DNA of 64,000 nt from NCBI RefSeq assembly GCF_036013745.1, contig NZ_CP107880.1, positions 9,176,001 through 9,240,000 on the forward strand, in the 5' to 3' direction. The stretch's first letter is position 1; each line of letters begins with the position of its first letter. A program made the position numbers and the translations under genes. Shown here piece by piece: positions 1 through 7,916 of the stretch. Source of the DNA: Streptomyces sp. NBC_00483. GTDB lineage: Bacteria > Actinomycetota > Actinomycetes > Streptomycetales > Streptomycetaceae. The notes beneath the pieces were generated by a model. The model did not search any database, was not told the origin of the DNA, and saw only the letters and a list, made by a program, of their open reading frames with translations.

Positions 1-1208
1 GGCTGGCCGGGGACGCCCGCGCGGACGGGGTCAGCCGCCGCCGGCTGCTCACCCTGCTCGCCGCCACGGCCGCCGCCACCGCGCTCCCGGCGCCGCGCCC
101 GGCCCACGCCGCTGACACCCCCATCGTCAAACCGCTGCCGCCCGAGTGGTTCATCCAGCGCGGCACCAACGCCGAGACCCGCTGGGAGGCGCTGCGAGGG
201 ACCGGCCATCTCACCCCCAACGAGCGGTTCTTCGTCCGCAATCACACCGCCACCCCCGTCCTGGACGCAGACGACTGGCGGTTGCGGTTGTGGGGCAGCG
301 GGCTGCGGGGCGCGCACGGCGAGGACAGGCCGGTGGAGTTCGGCTACGACGATCTGCGCGCCCTGCCCGCCGTCACCCGGACCGCGTTCGTCGAGTGCGC
401 CGGGAACGGGCGCAGCTACTACACGTCCCAGCAGGGCGAGACGGTGACCGGAACCGCGTGGACGCTGGGCGCGGTCGGCGTCGCACGATGGCGCGGGGCG
501 CGCCTGGGCGACGTACTCCGGAAGGCGGGGCTGTCGTCGGGCGCCGTCGACGTACAACCGCGTGGGCTGGACGCCGAGTACATCAGCGAAGGGGAGAACC
601 TCGGCCGGGTGCGGCGTCCGCTGCCGCTGGCCAAGGCGCTGGACGACGTCCTGCTCGCGTACGAGATGAACGGCGAGCCGCTGCCGTACGACCATGGCTA
701 CCCGGTGCGGGTGCTGGTTCCGTCGTGGGTGGGGATCGCCTCGATCAAGTGGGTCGGTGACATCGAGGTGTCCGCGCAGCCGCTGTTCTCACCGTGGAAC
801 ACCGCCTTCTACCGGCTGTTCGGCCCCGGCTACCCGGAGAACGGCAGCGCGCCGCTGACCCGGCAGACCATCAAGAGCGCCTTCGAGCTGGCGAGCGGCG
901 CCCGGTTCCCGGTGGGGGAGGGACAGGTGCTGCACGGCCGGTCCTGGTCGGGGGCGGGCGGCGTCGCGCGGGTCGATGTCAGCACCGACGGCGGGGCCAG
1001 CTGGCGGCCCGCCCGGCTGCACGACCGGCCCCGCGCGGGCACATGGACCCGCTGGTCCGTGCCTTGGAGGCCCGACACCTCCGGCGCCACCCATGTCCTG
1101 GCCCGAGCCACCGACACCGCGGGCCGCAGCCAGCCGGACGTCGCGGTGCCCAACACGCAGGGATACCTCTTCGACGCGGTGGTGCGGCATCCGGTGACGG
1201 TGGTGTGA
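1..1208 (+). CDS. Tat-exported molybdopterin sulfite oxidase, 5' end outside window
   Basis: The reading frame is open from base 3, so the start codon lies upstream of the window; 401 residues are visible. It begins with a Tat-type signal (SRRRLLT followed by an Ala/Leu-rich stretch and a PAHA cleavage-like site at about residues 11-37 of the visible part). The oxidoreductase molybdopterin-binding domain follows, with the molybdenum-ligand cysteine in FVECAGNG (codon at 396-398), and then the C-terminal Mo-co dimerisation domain (VARVDVSTDGGASW). The family oxidises sulfite to sulfate; here it should act outside the membrane, passing electrons to an unidentified acceptor. It lies directly upstream of a sulfur-scavenging operon, which fits sulfite release from sulfonates. 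A paralogue without a signal peptide lies at 7917-9017. The substrate (sulfite rather than another oxyanion) is inferred from the family. Confidence 0.88.
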   Translation, partial: LAGDARADGVSRRRLLTLLAATAAATALPAPRPAHAADTPIVKPLPPEWFIQRGTNAETRWEALRGTGHLTPNERFFVRNHTATPVLDADDWRLRLWGSGLRGAHGEDRPVEFGYDDLRALPAVTRTAFVECAGNGRSYYTSQQGETVTGTAWTLGAVGVARWRGARLGDVLRKAGLSSGAVDVQPRGLDAEYISEGENLGRVRRPLPLAKALDDVLLAYEMNGEPLPYDHGYPVRVLVPSWVGIASIKWVGDIEVSAQPLFSPWNTAFYRLFGPGYPENGSAPLTRQTIKSAFELASGARFPVGEGQVLHGRSWSGAGGVARVDVSTDGGASWRPARLHDRPRAGTWTRWSVPWRPDTSGATHVLARATDTAGRSQPDVAVPNTQGYLFDAVVRHPVTVV

Positions 1209-1253
1209 CGGCGACTTCCGGCTCTCAGAATGTGGAATCGGGTCCGTGCGCTG

Positions 1254-1283
1254 TTGACCGGCGGGACTTTCCGCTGCTTTGAT
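1254..1283 (+). promoter_or_regulatory. Promoter of the sulfur leader peptide
   Basis: TTGACC (1254-1259) and TTTGAT (1278-1283) are separated by 18 bases, and exactly seven bases separate the second hexamer from the leader ATG at 1291. Transcription would therefore start at or next to the ATG, giving a leaderless leader ORF. The same arrangement occurs before the leaders at 38950 and 40283. Assigned by pattern only. Confidence 0.5.
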
Positions 1284-1290
1284 CGATGAC

Positions 1291-1371
1291 ATGAAGCGAC
1301 AGGACCTCACGCAGCGACGCCACGTCGATCTCGCGCGTGTCTCCAGCTCCTTCTGTCGTTGTCGGGTCTGA
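1291..1371 (+). CDS. Cysteine-type leader peptide (26 aa)
   Basis: A 26-codon ORF starting with ATG and ending in TGA. It contains the core QRRHVDLARVSS followed by FCRCRV, with two cysteine codons just before the stop. This matches the short 'putative leader peptide' family found upstream of sulfur genes in Streptomyces. It resembles the polycysteine leader ORFs of mycobacteria, where slow translation at Cys codons raises downstream expression. Three relatives lie at 36657-36758, 38867-38950 and 40283-40357. The next gene (FMN reductase) begins 256 bases downstream. That stretch holds an interrupted hairpin at 1439-1460 and a CGGACG/CGTCCG hairpin at 1538-1552, neither followed by a T-run. 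No Shine-Dalgarno sequence is visible. Regulation by cysteine is inferred from family resemblance. Confidence 0.82.
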   Translation: MKRQDLTQRRHVDLARVSSSFCRCRV

Positions 1372-1627
1372 GCGCACCCCGCGAAAAACCCTCGCACACG
1401 CGTCGCTCCCCTTCCCCCCTCGCGGATCCCACCCGCTGACGTCCCCTTTCAGGAACGTCGCTCCCGTGCGCCCCGATTCGGGCCACTGACCCCACTGCTG
1501 CCCCTCGTACGTGAGTTGGAGGCGCAAGCCGTCGACACGGACGCCGCGTCCGTCCCGGCCCACGCCTGACCAACCCGCCTCCGCCCGACCCGTCTTGAGC
1601 GTCCCGAACCCAGAAAGAAGGCCCCCC

Positions 1628-2185
1628 ATGGCCACCGTCCTGTCCGTCTCCGGCAGTCCGTCCCCCACCTCCCGCACCGCCCGTCTCCTGCGCGCGCTCG
1701 ACACCCGGCTGACCGGACAGGGGCACGAGGTGATCCCGCTCGATGTGCGCACGATCCCGGCCGAGGCCCTGCTCCACGCCGACTTCCGGCATCCCGCGAT
1801 CGTCGAGGCCACCGCCCTGTTCGAGCGGGCGGACGGGGTCGTGGTCGGCACACCGGTCTACAAGGCTGCCTACTCGGGGTTGCTGAAGTCGCTCCTCGAC
1901 CTGCTCCCGCAGTACGCGCTGGCCGGAAAGACGGTGCTCCCGCTGGCCACCGGCGGCTCCACCGCCCATGTGCTGGCGATCGACTACGCCCTGCGTCCGG
2001 TCCTCGCCTCCATGGGGCCCGCGCACATCACGCCGGGCTGGTTCACGCTCGACAAGGACATCAAGGTGGGCGACGACGGCACGCTGACCGTCGCGCCCGG
2101 CTCTGCGGAGGCCCTGGCCCAGGTCACCGACCAGTTCTCCGCCGCGCTGGGTGGCCGCACGAAGCTGCTCGCGGCCACCGGATGA
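1628..2185 (+). CDS. ssuE: NADPH-dependent FMN reductase, SsuE type
   Basis: 185 residues of the flavodoxin-like NADPH:FMN reductase family. The N-terminus carries the FMN phosphate-binding GSPSPTSRT turn (residues 9-17), and mid-protein GTPVYKAAYSGLLKSLLD is typical of SsuE. The ATG at 1628 is chosen because AGAAAGAAG lies eight bases upstream and the protein then begins like its relatives (MATVLSVSGSPS). It should supply reduced FMN to the two flavin monooxygenases that follow. Its stop overlaps the SfnB-like start (ATGA at 2182-2185), so translation is probably coupled. The operon lies behind the leader peptide at 1291. The enzyme class is secure; the preferred nucleotide and flavin are inferred. 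Confidence 0.88.
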   Translation: MATVLSVSGSPSPTSRTARLLRALDTRLTGQGHEVIPLDVRTIPAEALLHADFRHPAIVEATALFERADGVVVGTPVYKAAYSGLLKSLLDLLPQYALAGKTVLPLATGGSTAHVLAIDYALRPVLASMGPAHITPGWFTLDKDIKVGDDGTLTVAPGSAEALAQVTDQFSAALGGRTKLLAATG

Positions 2186-3378
2186 GCGCCGCGACCGTGC
2201 TCGCCGACGACGCCGAAGCCCTGGCCGTCGCCGCCGAACTCGCCGCGGAATTCCGCAAGGAGGCCGCCGAGCGGGACACGTTGCGCAGGCTCCCGCGCGC
2301 CGAGCTGGAACGCCTTTCGGCCTCCGGGCTGCTCGGCGTGACGGTGCCACGGGAGTTCGGCGGCGCGGACGTCCGCACCGAGACGCTCGCCGAGATCTTC
2401 CGGCTCCTTGCCGCCGCCGACGCCAGCCTGGCGCAGATACCGCAGAGCCACTTCGTGTACGTCAACGTGCTGCGCCGGCAAGGCACGCCGGATCAGCAGG
2501 AGTTCTTCTTCGGTGAGGTGCTGCGGGGGAGGCGGTTCGGCAACGCGCAGTCCGAGGCGGGCACGCAGCACGTGCAGGACATCCGCACCCGGCTCGCGCG
2601 CGGGCCGGACGGGGCGTACGTCCTCGACGGCGTCAAGCACTACTCCACCGGGGCGCTGTTCGCCCACTGGATCCCCGTCCTCGCCCGCGCCGACGACGAC
2701 ACCCTGCACGTGGCGTACGTGCCGCGGGACGCGCCCGGTCTCACGGTGGTGGACGACTGGGACGGCATGGGGCAGCGCACCACCGCCAGCGGAACCGTCC
2801 GCCTGGAGTCGGTGCCCGTACCCGCCGACCGGGTCGTGCCCCATCACCTCACGTTCCAAGGGCCTCAACTACACGGCGCTGTAGCCCAGTTGCTGCACGC
2901 CGCCATCGACGCCGGGATCGCCTCCGGTGCGCTGGGGGAGGCGGTGGAGTTCGTCCGCACCAAGAGTCGCCCCTGGTTCGAGAGCGTCGACGAGGGGCAC
3001 GCGAGCGCCGCCGACGACCCGCTGCTCATCCAGCGGTTCGGCGAACTGGGCATCCGGGTACGGGCCGCGGACGCGCTGCTCGCCGTCGCTGCCAGGTCCG
3101 TGGACGCAGCCCGCGCCGACCTGACCGACGACACGGCGGCCGAGGCGTCGATCGCGGTGGCCGCGGCGAAGGTGACGGCGGCCGAAGTCGCCGTGGAGAC
3201 GGCCAGTGCCCTCTTCGAGGTCTCCGGCACCCGCTCGGCCCTCAACTCCCTTGACCTGCATCGCCATTGGCGTGACGCCCGCACCCACACCCTGCACGAT
3301 CCGGGCCGCTGGAAGGTCCAGCACATCGGCCGCTACGTACTCAACCGGACCCGTCCGCCCCGGCACGGCCTGCTGTAG
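2182..3378 (+). CDS. sfnB: SfnB/DszC-like flavin monooxygenase
   Basis: 398 residues with the acyl-CoA dehydrogenase fold: N-terminal helical domain, central beta domain (GNAQSEAGTQHVQDIRTR, then DWDGMGQRTTASGTV) and C-terminal four-helix domain. At the position where dehydrogenases carry the catalytic YEGT glutamate this protein has TLHDPGRW, which fits the FMNH2-dependent monooxygenase branch (DszC, SfnB) that oxidises organosulfur compounds instead of desaturating acyl-CoAs. It begins inside the FMN reductase stop and is followed by a luciferase-like monooxygenase, which supports a two-component flavin monooxygenase system. The true substrate (a sulfone, sulfonate or sulfide) is not evident. 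A paralogue is at 36916-38136. Confidence 0.8.
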   Translation: MSAATVLADDAEALAVAAELAAEFRKEAAERDTLRRLPRAELERLSASGLLGVTVPREFGGADVRTETLAEIFRLLAAADASLAQIPQSHFVYVNVLRRQGTPDQQEFFFGEVLRGRRFGNAQSEAGTQHVQDIRTRLARGPDGAYVLDGVKHYSTGALFAHWIPVLARADDDTLHVAYVPRDAPGLTVVDDWDGMGQRTTASGTVRLESVPVPADRVVPHHLTFQGPQLHGAVAQLLHAAIDAGIASGALGEAVEFVRTKSRPWFESVDEGHASAADDPLLIQRFGELGIRVRAADALLAVAARSVDAARADLTDDTAAEASIAVAAAKVTAAEVAVETASALFEVSGTRSALNSLDLHRHWRDARTHTLHDPGRWKVQHIGRYVLNRTRPPRHGLL

Positions 3379-3466
3379 CAACGGCCTGCTGCAACAACGG
3401 CCGGCTGTAACAGGCGACCCTGATCGGAGAACCCCAGTGCCCCTTACCTTCCACCGGCGCCTCCCC

Positions 3467-3502
3467 ACTGACGTACGCGGCGAGACTGACGTACGCGGCG
3501 AG
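3467..3502 (+). repeat. 18-bp tandem duplication
   Basis: Two perfect head-to-tail copies of ACTGACGTACGCGGCGAG fill the end of the gap between the SfnB-like gene and the GTG of the luciferase-like gene, ending 11 bases before that GTG. Similar short duplications occur at many other gene junctions in the window. Confidence 0.95.
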
Positions 3503-3513
3503 CAGGTGGCATC

Positions 3514-4605
3514 GTGAAGTTCCTCGCCATCACCCTCATCACCCACCGGCCCGACCCGGTCACCGGCATACAGAAGCCGACCCACGACCGGTTCCGTGAG
3601 GTGCTCCAACACGCGGTGCTCGCCGAGGAGTTGGGGTTCGACGGGTTCGGTGTGGGGGAGCGGCACGAGCGGCCGTTCATCTCTTCCTCGCCGACCGTCG
3701 TGCTCAGCCACATCGCCGCGCTGACCAGACACATCCGCCTCTTCACCGCGGTGACCACGCTCAGCCTCCTCGACCCCGTGCGTGCCTACGAGGACTACGC
3801 CACGCTCGACCACCTCTCCGACGGGCGCCTCGACCTGATCATCGGCAAGGGCAACGGGACCGCCCAGCGCGAGCTGTTCCACGTCACGCCCGAGGACCAG
3901 TGGGACCGCAACGCCGAGAGCTACGAGGTGTTCCGGAAGCTCTGGCGGCAGGACAAGGTCACCGCGGCGACCCGGTTCCGTCCGCCGCTTGCCGACGCCG
4001 AGGTGTGGCCGCGGCCGTACCAGCAGCCGGTCCGGGTCTGGCACGGCAGCGCCACCAGCAAGGAGTCGGTGGACCTCGCGGCCCGCTACGGCGACCCGCT
4101 GTTCTCGGCCAACGTCACCAACCCCATCGAGCCGTACGCCGAGCTGATCCGCCACTACCGCGAGCGCTGGGAGCACTACGGCCACGACCCGGCGAAGATC
4201 GCCGTGGGCGCCGGTACGGCCGGGCTGTTCGTGGCCCGCACCTCCCAGGAGGCGGTGAAGGTGTACCGGCCGATCTTCGAGTCGACGCTGGCGTTCCAGG
4301 GGCAGTCCGGCCTTCCGGTGGTCTTCGAGACCGTGGAGGACTTCGTCGAACGCAGCTCCGCCCTGATCGGCAGCCCGCAACAGGTCATCGAGAAGGTGCA
4401 CCGCTACCACGAGCAGTTCGGGCACTCGGTGCTGCATCTGCACGCGGACGGCGGCGGGCTGACGGACACTCAGCACCGGGACTCTCTCGAACTGTTCCAG
4501 TCAGAGGTCGCCTCGGTGCTGCGGCACGAGCTCCCCGACCCGCCGTTCGCCTGGGAGCCCGTGCTCCCGGCGCCGCCGGTCGTCGAGGAACCCGTGCGCG
4601 TCTGA
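3514..4605 (+). CDS. Luciferase-like (LLM) FMNH2-dependent monooxygenase
   Basis: 363 residues of the bacterial luciferase-like monooxygenase superfamily. Characteristic segments include EELGFDGFGVGERH near the N-terminus, HLSDGRLDLIIGKGNG at about residue 110, and the C-terminal GSPQQVIEKVHRYHEQFG helix region. The GTG at 3514 is used; AGCAGG lies 8-13 bases upstream. It is the third gene of the flavin-dependent sulfur operon and should use FMNH2 from the SsuE-type reductase, probably to release sulfite or an aldehyde from an organosulfur substrate. It does not carry the usual SsuD N-terminus, so I do not call it alkanesulfonate monooxygenase. It converges with the Gfo/Idh/MocA gene with only 17 bases between. 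Confidence 0.82.
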   Translation: MKFLAITLITHRPDPVTGIQKPTHDRFREVLQHAVLAEELGFDGFGVGERHERPFISSSPTVVLSHIAALTRHIRLFTAVTTLSLLDPVRAYEDYATLDHLSDGRLDLIIGKGNGTAQRELFHVTPEDQWDRNAESYEVFRKLWRQDKVTAATRFRPPLADAEVWPRPYQQPVRVWHGSATSKESVDLAARYGDPLFSANVTNPIEPYAELIRHYRERWEHYGHDPAKIAVGAGTAGLFVARTSQEAVKVYRPIFESTLAFQGQSGLPVVFETVEDFVERSSALIGSPQQVIEKVHRYHEQFGHSVLHLHADGGGLTDTQHRDSLELFQSEVASVLRHELPDPPFAWEPVLPAPPVVEEPVRV

Positions 4606-4622
4606 CCCGGGCAGAGCTCCCG

Positions 4623-5771
4623 CTAGGGCGCACCCACCCCCGCACGCGACAGGTCGGCGAGCGGCACCGGCGCCGGGCGCGGGGCGCGGCTGGACACCGT
4701 GACGGAGGTGCCGCCCGCCGCCGATTCGAGCAGGGACTCCATGATGTCCAGCACGTGGTACGCCAGCGTGCCCGACGCACGCGGCTCGTGCGTCGGGGGC
4801 GTGGCGGCCAGATCGGCGATGCCGTAACCGCGGCCCGAGTCGCTGTAGCCGGCGGAGACCGGGAGGGCCTCCCACGTCTCGCCGCCGAGGCGGAACAGGC
4901 GTGTGTCGCCGGCGAAGTGGTTCGGGTCGGGGACCGCGAGGGACCCTTGCGGCCCGTGGATCTCGATGTTCGAGGAGTGTGTCGCGACCGCGTCGAAGCT
5001 CACCACGAGGGTCGACAGCGCGCCGGACTCGTGCACCAGCACCCCCGTGACATGGGTGTCGACCTCGACCGGCACCCGCTCACCGGCCCGCGGACCGCTG
5101 CCGATCTCCCGTTCGGGGCGGGGGTGGCTCGCCGCCCCGATCACCGAGGTGACCGGTCCGAGGAGGGTGACCAGGGCCGTGATGTAGTACGGCCCCATGT
5201 CGAGGAGCGGGCCGCCGCCCGGCGCGTAGTAGAAGTCCGGGTTGGGGTGCCAGCGCTCGTGTCCCGGTGTCACCATCGTCGCTGTCGCCGCGACCGGGCG
5301 GCCGATGAGCCCGTCGTCGATGGCCTTGCGCGCGGTCTGGATGCCGGTGCCGAGCACCGTGTCCGGCGCGCAGCCGACGACGACGCCCGCCTGCCGGGCG
5401 GCCTCCAACACCTGGCGGGCCTCGTCCGTGGTGGCCGCGAGCGGTTTCTCGCCGTACACGTGCTTGCCTGCCGCGATCGCCCTGAGGGCTATCTCGGCGT
5501 GCGCGGCGGGGATCGTGAGGTTGAGGACGAGGTCCACGTCGTCGGCGGCGAGCAACTCCTCGACGGTGACCGCACGTACGCCCCCGTCCCACTCCTTCGC
5601 CACCGCACGCGCACGCTCCGCGTCCAGGTCGGCTACGGCGACCAACTCGACGTCCGCCAGCCTGCGCAGACTCGCCAGGTACTGGCCGACGATGGTCCCG
5701 CATCCGATGATGCCGACGTTCAACGGCCTGTCCGGGTTCAACGGCTTGCCCACGTTCAACGGCTTGCCCAC
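4623..5771 (-). CDS. Gfo/Idh/MocA family oxidoreductase
   Basis: 382 residues if the outer GTG at 5771 is used, 376 from the inner GTG at 5753. The N-terminal Rossmann fold (VGIIGCGTIVGQYL) is followed by GEKPLAATTDEARQ, the conserved EKP of this family, and a GGGPLLDMGPYY segment in the C-terminal domain. Members oxidise or epimerise sugars and cyclitols with NAD(P). Both candidate GTG starts lie within tandem 18-bp copies, so the repeat duplicates the start region (VGKPLN twice). The outer start overlaps the end of the ThuA gene, giving likely translational coupling. ThuA plus Gfo/Idh/MocA is a common pairing in sugar catabolism. The substrate is unknown; the stub of a sugar permease upstream supports a carbohydrate. 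Confidence 0.85.
   Translation of the reverse strand: MGKPLNVGKPLNPDRPLNVGIIGCGTIVGQYLASLRRLADVELVAVADLDAERARAVAKEWDGGVRAVTVEELLAADDVDLVLNLTIPAAHAEIALRAIAAGKHVYGEKPLAATTDEARQVLEAARQAGVVVGCAPDTVLGTGIQTARKAIDDGLIGRPVAATATMVTPGHERWHPNPDFYYAPGGGPLLDMGPYYITALVTLLGPVTSVIGAASHPRPEREIGSGPRAGERVPVEVDTHVTGVLVHESGALSTLVVSFDAVATHSSNIEIHGPQGSLAVPDPNHFAGDTRLFRLGGETWEALPVSAGYSDSGRGYGIADLAATPPTHEPRASGTLAYHVLDIMESLLESAAGGTSVTVSSRAPRPAPVPLADLSRAGVGAP
5718..5771. repeat. 18-bp repeat, three copies, spanning a start codon
   Basis: Three consecutive 18-base units: two identical (plus-strand GTTCAACGGCTTGCCCAC) and one diverged. They cover the 3' end of the ThuA gene and the start of the oxidoreductase gene. Each identical copy supplies a GTG in the oxidoreductase frame. 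The unit is six codons, so copy-number change keeps the frame. Confidence 0.95.
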
Positions 5772-6454
5772 AGCAGGCCCCTTTCGACGATGGTGCGCAC
5801 GCTCGGGTGCTCGAGGTCCTCGACGTGGTGGCCCGGTGTGCACACGAAGATGCGGCCCTTGCCCCACTTCCGTGTCCAGATGGCCGGCGAGGTGACCTCC
5901 CGGTGCCACGGGTCCCAGGCGCGGATCTTCTGCGTGGTGGTGGCGAGCACGTCGATGTAGTCGTCCGCGAGGACCCAGTACTGCTCGGTGACGAGGTCGA
6001 AGTCCTCGATGCCCTCGGTGACGGGGTGTTGGGCGGCGGCCGGGAGCATGTTCACCGTGTACGGGACGTAGTTGTCCGCCTGCTCGCCCTTGCGCTCGTC
6101 GGGGTGCTTGCCGGGATGGCAGGCGAACTGGCCGCCGATGAGGTGCAGATAGTCCGCGGTGTTCCGGTAGGAGTCGGCGATCCCGCCGTGCCATCCGGCG
6201 AGCCCGGTCCCGTTCTCGACGGCCGTGCGCAGCCCCGCGAACTCCTCCCGCTCGATCGTGGACATCGTCATGCACTGCATCACCAGGTCCACGCCTGCCA
6301 TGTACGCCGCGTCGGCGTAGACCTTGGGCGAGTCCTCGATGCGTACGTCGTAGCCGTTGGCCTTCAGGTGCGGGATGAACAGGTCGGTGGCCTGGACGGG
6401 TTGGTGCCCGTCCCAGCCTCCGCGTACGACGAGTGCCTTCTTGGCGGTGGTCAC
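5756..6454 (-). CDS. ThuA-domain protein
   Basis: 232 residues. The start MTTAKKALVVRGGWDGHQP and the internal GWHGGIADSYR and HHVEDLEHPSVRTIVERGLLWA segments are typical of ThuA-like proteins, a class I glutamine amidotransferase-like fold associated with trehalose and other sugar catabolism. The GTG start at 6454 has AGGAG four bases upstream. It is followed by the overlapping Gfo/Idh/MocA gene and preceded by a broken ABC permease, so the original locus was probably a sugar uptake and oxidation operon. ThuA biochemistry is poorly defined and I cannot state a reaction. Confidence 0.85.
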   Translation of the reverse strand: MTTAKKALVVRGGWDGHQPVQATDLFIPHLKANGYDVRIEDSPKVYADAAYMAGVDLVMQCMTMSTIEREEFAGLRTAVENGTGLAGWHGGIADSYRNTADYLHLIGGQFACHPGKHPDERKGEQADNYVPYTVNMLPAAAQHPVTEGIEDFDLVTEQYWVLADDYIDVLATTTQKIRAWDPWHREVTSPAIWTRKWGKGRIFVCTPGHHVEDLEHPSVRTIVERGLLWASR

Positions 6455-6488
6455 AGAACTCCTTTGCCGGGTGAGAGGGGTACGGGTG

Positions 6489-6584
6489 TCACTTGCCGAA
6501 ACCGGCCGTGAGGCCGCTGACGAGCTGCCGGCGCGCGATGACGTACACGACGAGCTGCGGCAGCGTCGCGAGGATGGCCCATTC
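6489..6584 (-). pseudogene. C-terminal remnant of a sugar ABC transporter permease (MalG type)
   Basis: The last 31 codons before the stop read EWAILATLPQLVVYVIARRQ followed by LVSGLTAGFGK. This is the typical C-terminus of carbohydrate ABC inner-membrane permeases: the LP segment, a last transmembrane stretch, then QR..V.GLTAG..K. Upstream the frame continues, but the residues become Arg/Ser/Gly-rich and show no membrane helices or EAA loop, and no solute-binding or second permease gene is present. I read it as the surviving end of a deleted transporter operon between the LacI regulator and thuA. An alternative is a diverged short membrane peptide, which is less likely given the family match. 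Confidence 0.7.
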
Positions 6585-6686
6585 CGTGCAGCCGTCCAGG
6601 CGTCCGCGGATGCCGCTGAGGCCGCGGAGCCCGCTGAATCTGCTGGAGGCCATGGTCGTCCGTTCCTCGGCGTTGAGAGACGGGGA

Positions 6687-6700
6687 TCGAAATATTTCGA
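6687..6700. promoter_or_regulatory. Operator-like palindrome TCGAAATATTTCGA
   Basis: A perfect 14-base palindrome that stands out as AT-rich in this GC-rich DNA. It lies between the permease remnant and the LacI gene. A second site with the same CGAAA/TTTCG arms lies at 6821-6833. It is probably the binding site of the adjacent LacI regulator. Confidence 0.7.
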
Positions 6701-6820
6701 AGATTGTTCGAGACCCCGGAACCGTAGAAGTGGCGACGGGGACGGTCAAGAGGCCGTGCAGCAGAAAGATTTGGCGCCCGGGGTTGACGCCGATGACGCC
6801 GCGTCCCAAGCTGCCGTCAC

Positions 6821-6833
6821 CGAAAATATTTCG
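6821..6833. promoter_or_regulatory. Second operator-like site CGAAAATATTTCG
   Basis: Arms CGAAA and TTTCG around a three-base centre, 17 bases before the LacI start. It shares its arms with the palindrome at 6687-6700 and suggests autoregulation plus control of the divergent minus-strand unit. Confidence 0.65.
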
Positions 6834-6849
6834 ATACCCAGGAGACCCT

Positions 6850-7881
6850 GTGCCGCTCCCGTCCTCCTCCGTCAAGCCGACCCTGGCCGCCATCGCGCAC
6901 GGCACCGGAGTCTCCACGGCGACGGTGTCCAAGGTCGTCAACGGCCGGGCGGACGTGGCCGACGAGACCCGGGCGAAGGTGCTGGCCGCACTCGAGGAGG
7001 CCGGCTACCGCTCGCCGTCCCAGCGCCGGGCACCCTCGGGGCCCGACGTCGTCGAGGTCGCCTTCGACGCGATCGACTCCGCGTATCCCTCGGCGCTGCT
7101 CAACGGCATCCTCGACCACGCCGCGAGCACCGGCGTCGAGGTCGTCGTCAGCACCACCGGACGCCAGCGCACCACCGAACGCGGCCTCGGCCGCAAGGCG
7201 CAGCGCATCATCAACGAGGGCCGCGCCGGAGTCATCGTCGTGACCTCGGCCTACGGCGAGTCCGGACTCGCCGCCTTCCTCCGCCGGCACATCCCCGTCG
7301 TGGTCATCGACTCCTACAACCCGCCGCCCGCCGACGTCGTCAGCGTGGGGGCCGCCAACTGGGCGGGAGGCAAGGCCGCCACCGAACACCTCCTGGGCCT
7401 CGGCCACCGCCGTATCGCCTACCTCGGCGGCCCGGAGACGATCGAGTGCAACCAGGCGCGCCTGCACGGCTATCTCTCCGCGCTCGCCTCGCGTGGCATC
7501 GAGGCCGACCCCGGCCTCGTCCTGCACGGCCGCTTCCGCGCCGAGTACGGCATCGAAGGGCTGAGCACCCTCCTGTCCCGTACGCGACCGCCGACCGCGG
7601 TCTTCGCGGGCAACGACGCGATCGCCGTCGGCGTGCTGCGCGAGGGCCGCAGGCGCGGCATCCGGGTACCGGAGGACCTGAGCCTCGTCGGCTTCGACGG
7701 CACGGCCCTCGCCCGCGACTCCGTCCCTGCCCTCACTTCCGTCGCCCAGCCCCTGCAGGAGATGGGCCGCGCCGCCCTGCGCGCCGTACTGCGCCAGGCG
7801 CGGGGCGAACAGCCCGACACGCATCGCGTGGAGCTGGCGACGCAACTGGTCGTACGGGAGTCAACGGCTGTGCTGGAGTGA
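6850..7881 (+). CDS. LacI family transcriptional regulator
   Basis: 343 residues. An N-terminal LacI helix-turn-helix (PTLAAIAHGTGVSTATVSKV, residues about 8-27) is followed by a periplasmic-binding-protein-like effector domain ending in VPALTSVAQPLQEMGRAALR. The GTG at 6850 is preceded by GGAGA and places the helix-turn-helix at the usual distance from the N-terminus. It is divergent from the thuA/oxidoreductase unit, with paired CGAAA-TTTCG palindromes between. The effector is probably a sugar or its phosphate; the transporter it would have controlled seems largely deleted. Confidence 0.88.
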   Translation: MPLPSSSVKPTLAAIAHGTGVSTATVSKVVNGRADVADETRAKVLAALEEAGYRSPSQRRAPSGPDVVEVAFDAIDSAYPSALLNGILDHAASTGVEVVVSTTGRQRTTERGLGRKAQRIINEGRAGVIVVTSAYGESGLAAFLRRHIPVVVIDSYNPPPADVVSVGAANWAGGKAATEHLLGLGHRRIAYLGGPETIECNQARLHGYLSALASRGIEADPGLVLHGRFRAEYGIEGLSTLLSRTRPPTAVFAGNDAIAVGVLREGRRRGIRVPEDLSLVGFDGTALARDSVPALTSVAQPLQEMGRAALRAVLRQARGEQPDTHRVELATQLVVRESTAVLE

Positions 7882-7916
7882 GGAGTTGGGGACTCGTGAC
7901 CTACCGGTCCGGCGCC

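Noticed and set aside
3514..4605. Naming the luciferase-like gene ssuD
   Set aside because: The N-terminus and substrate-loop sequences do not look like alkanesulfonate monooxygenase; only the LLM fold is secure.
3900..5960. Long plus-strand ORF (686 codons)
   Set aside because: It is antisense or out of frame to the LLM, Gfo/Idh/MocA and ThuA genes, is Arg/Gly/Ala-rich without domain motifs, and arises from GC-rich codon bias.
6489..6941. 150-codon minus-strand ORF as an intact gene
   Set aside because: Only the last 31 codons resemble a permease; the upstream part overlaps operator sites and the LacI start, and has no membrane helices.
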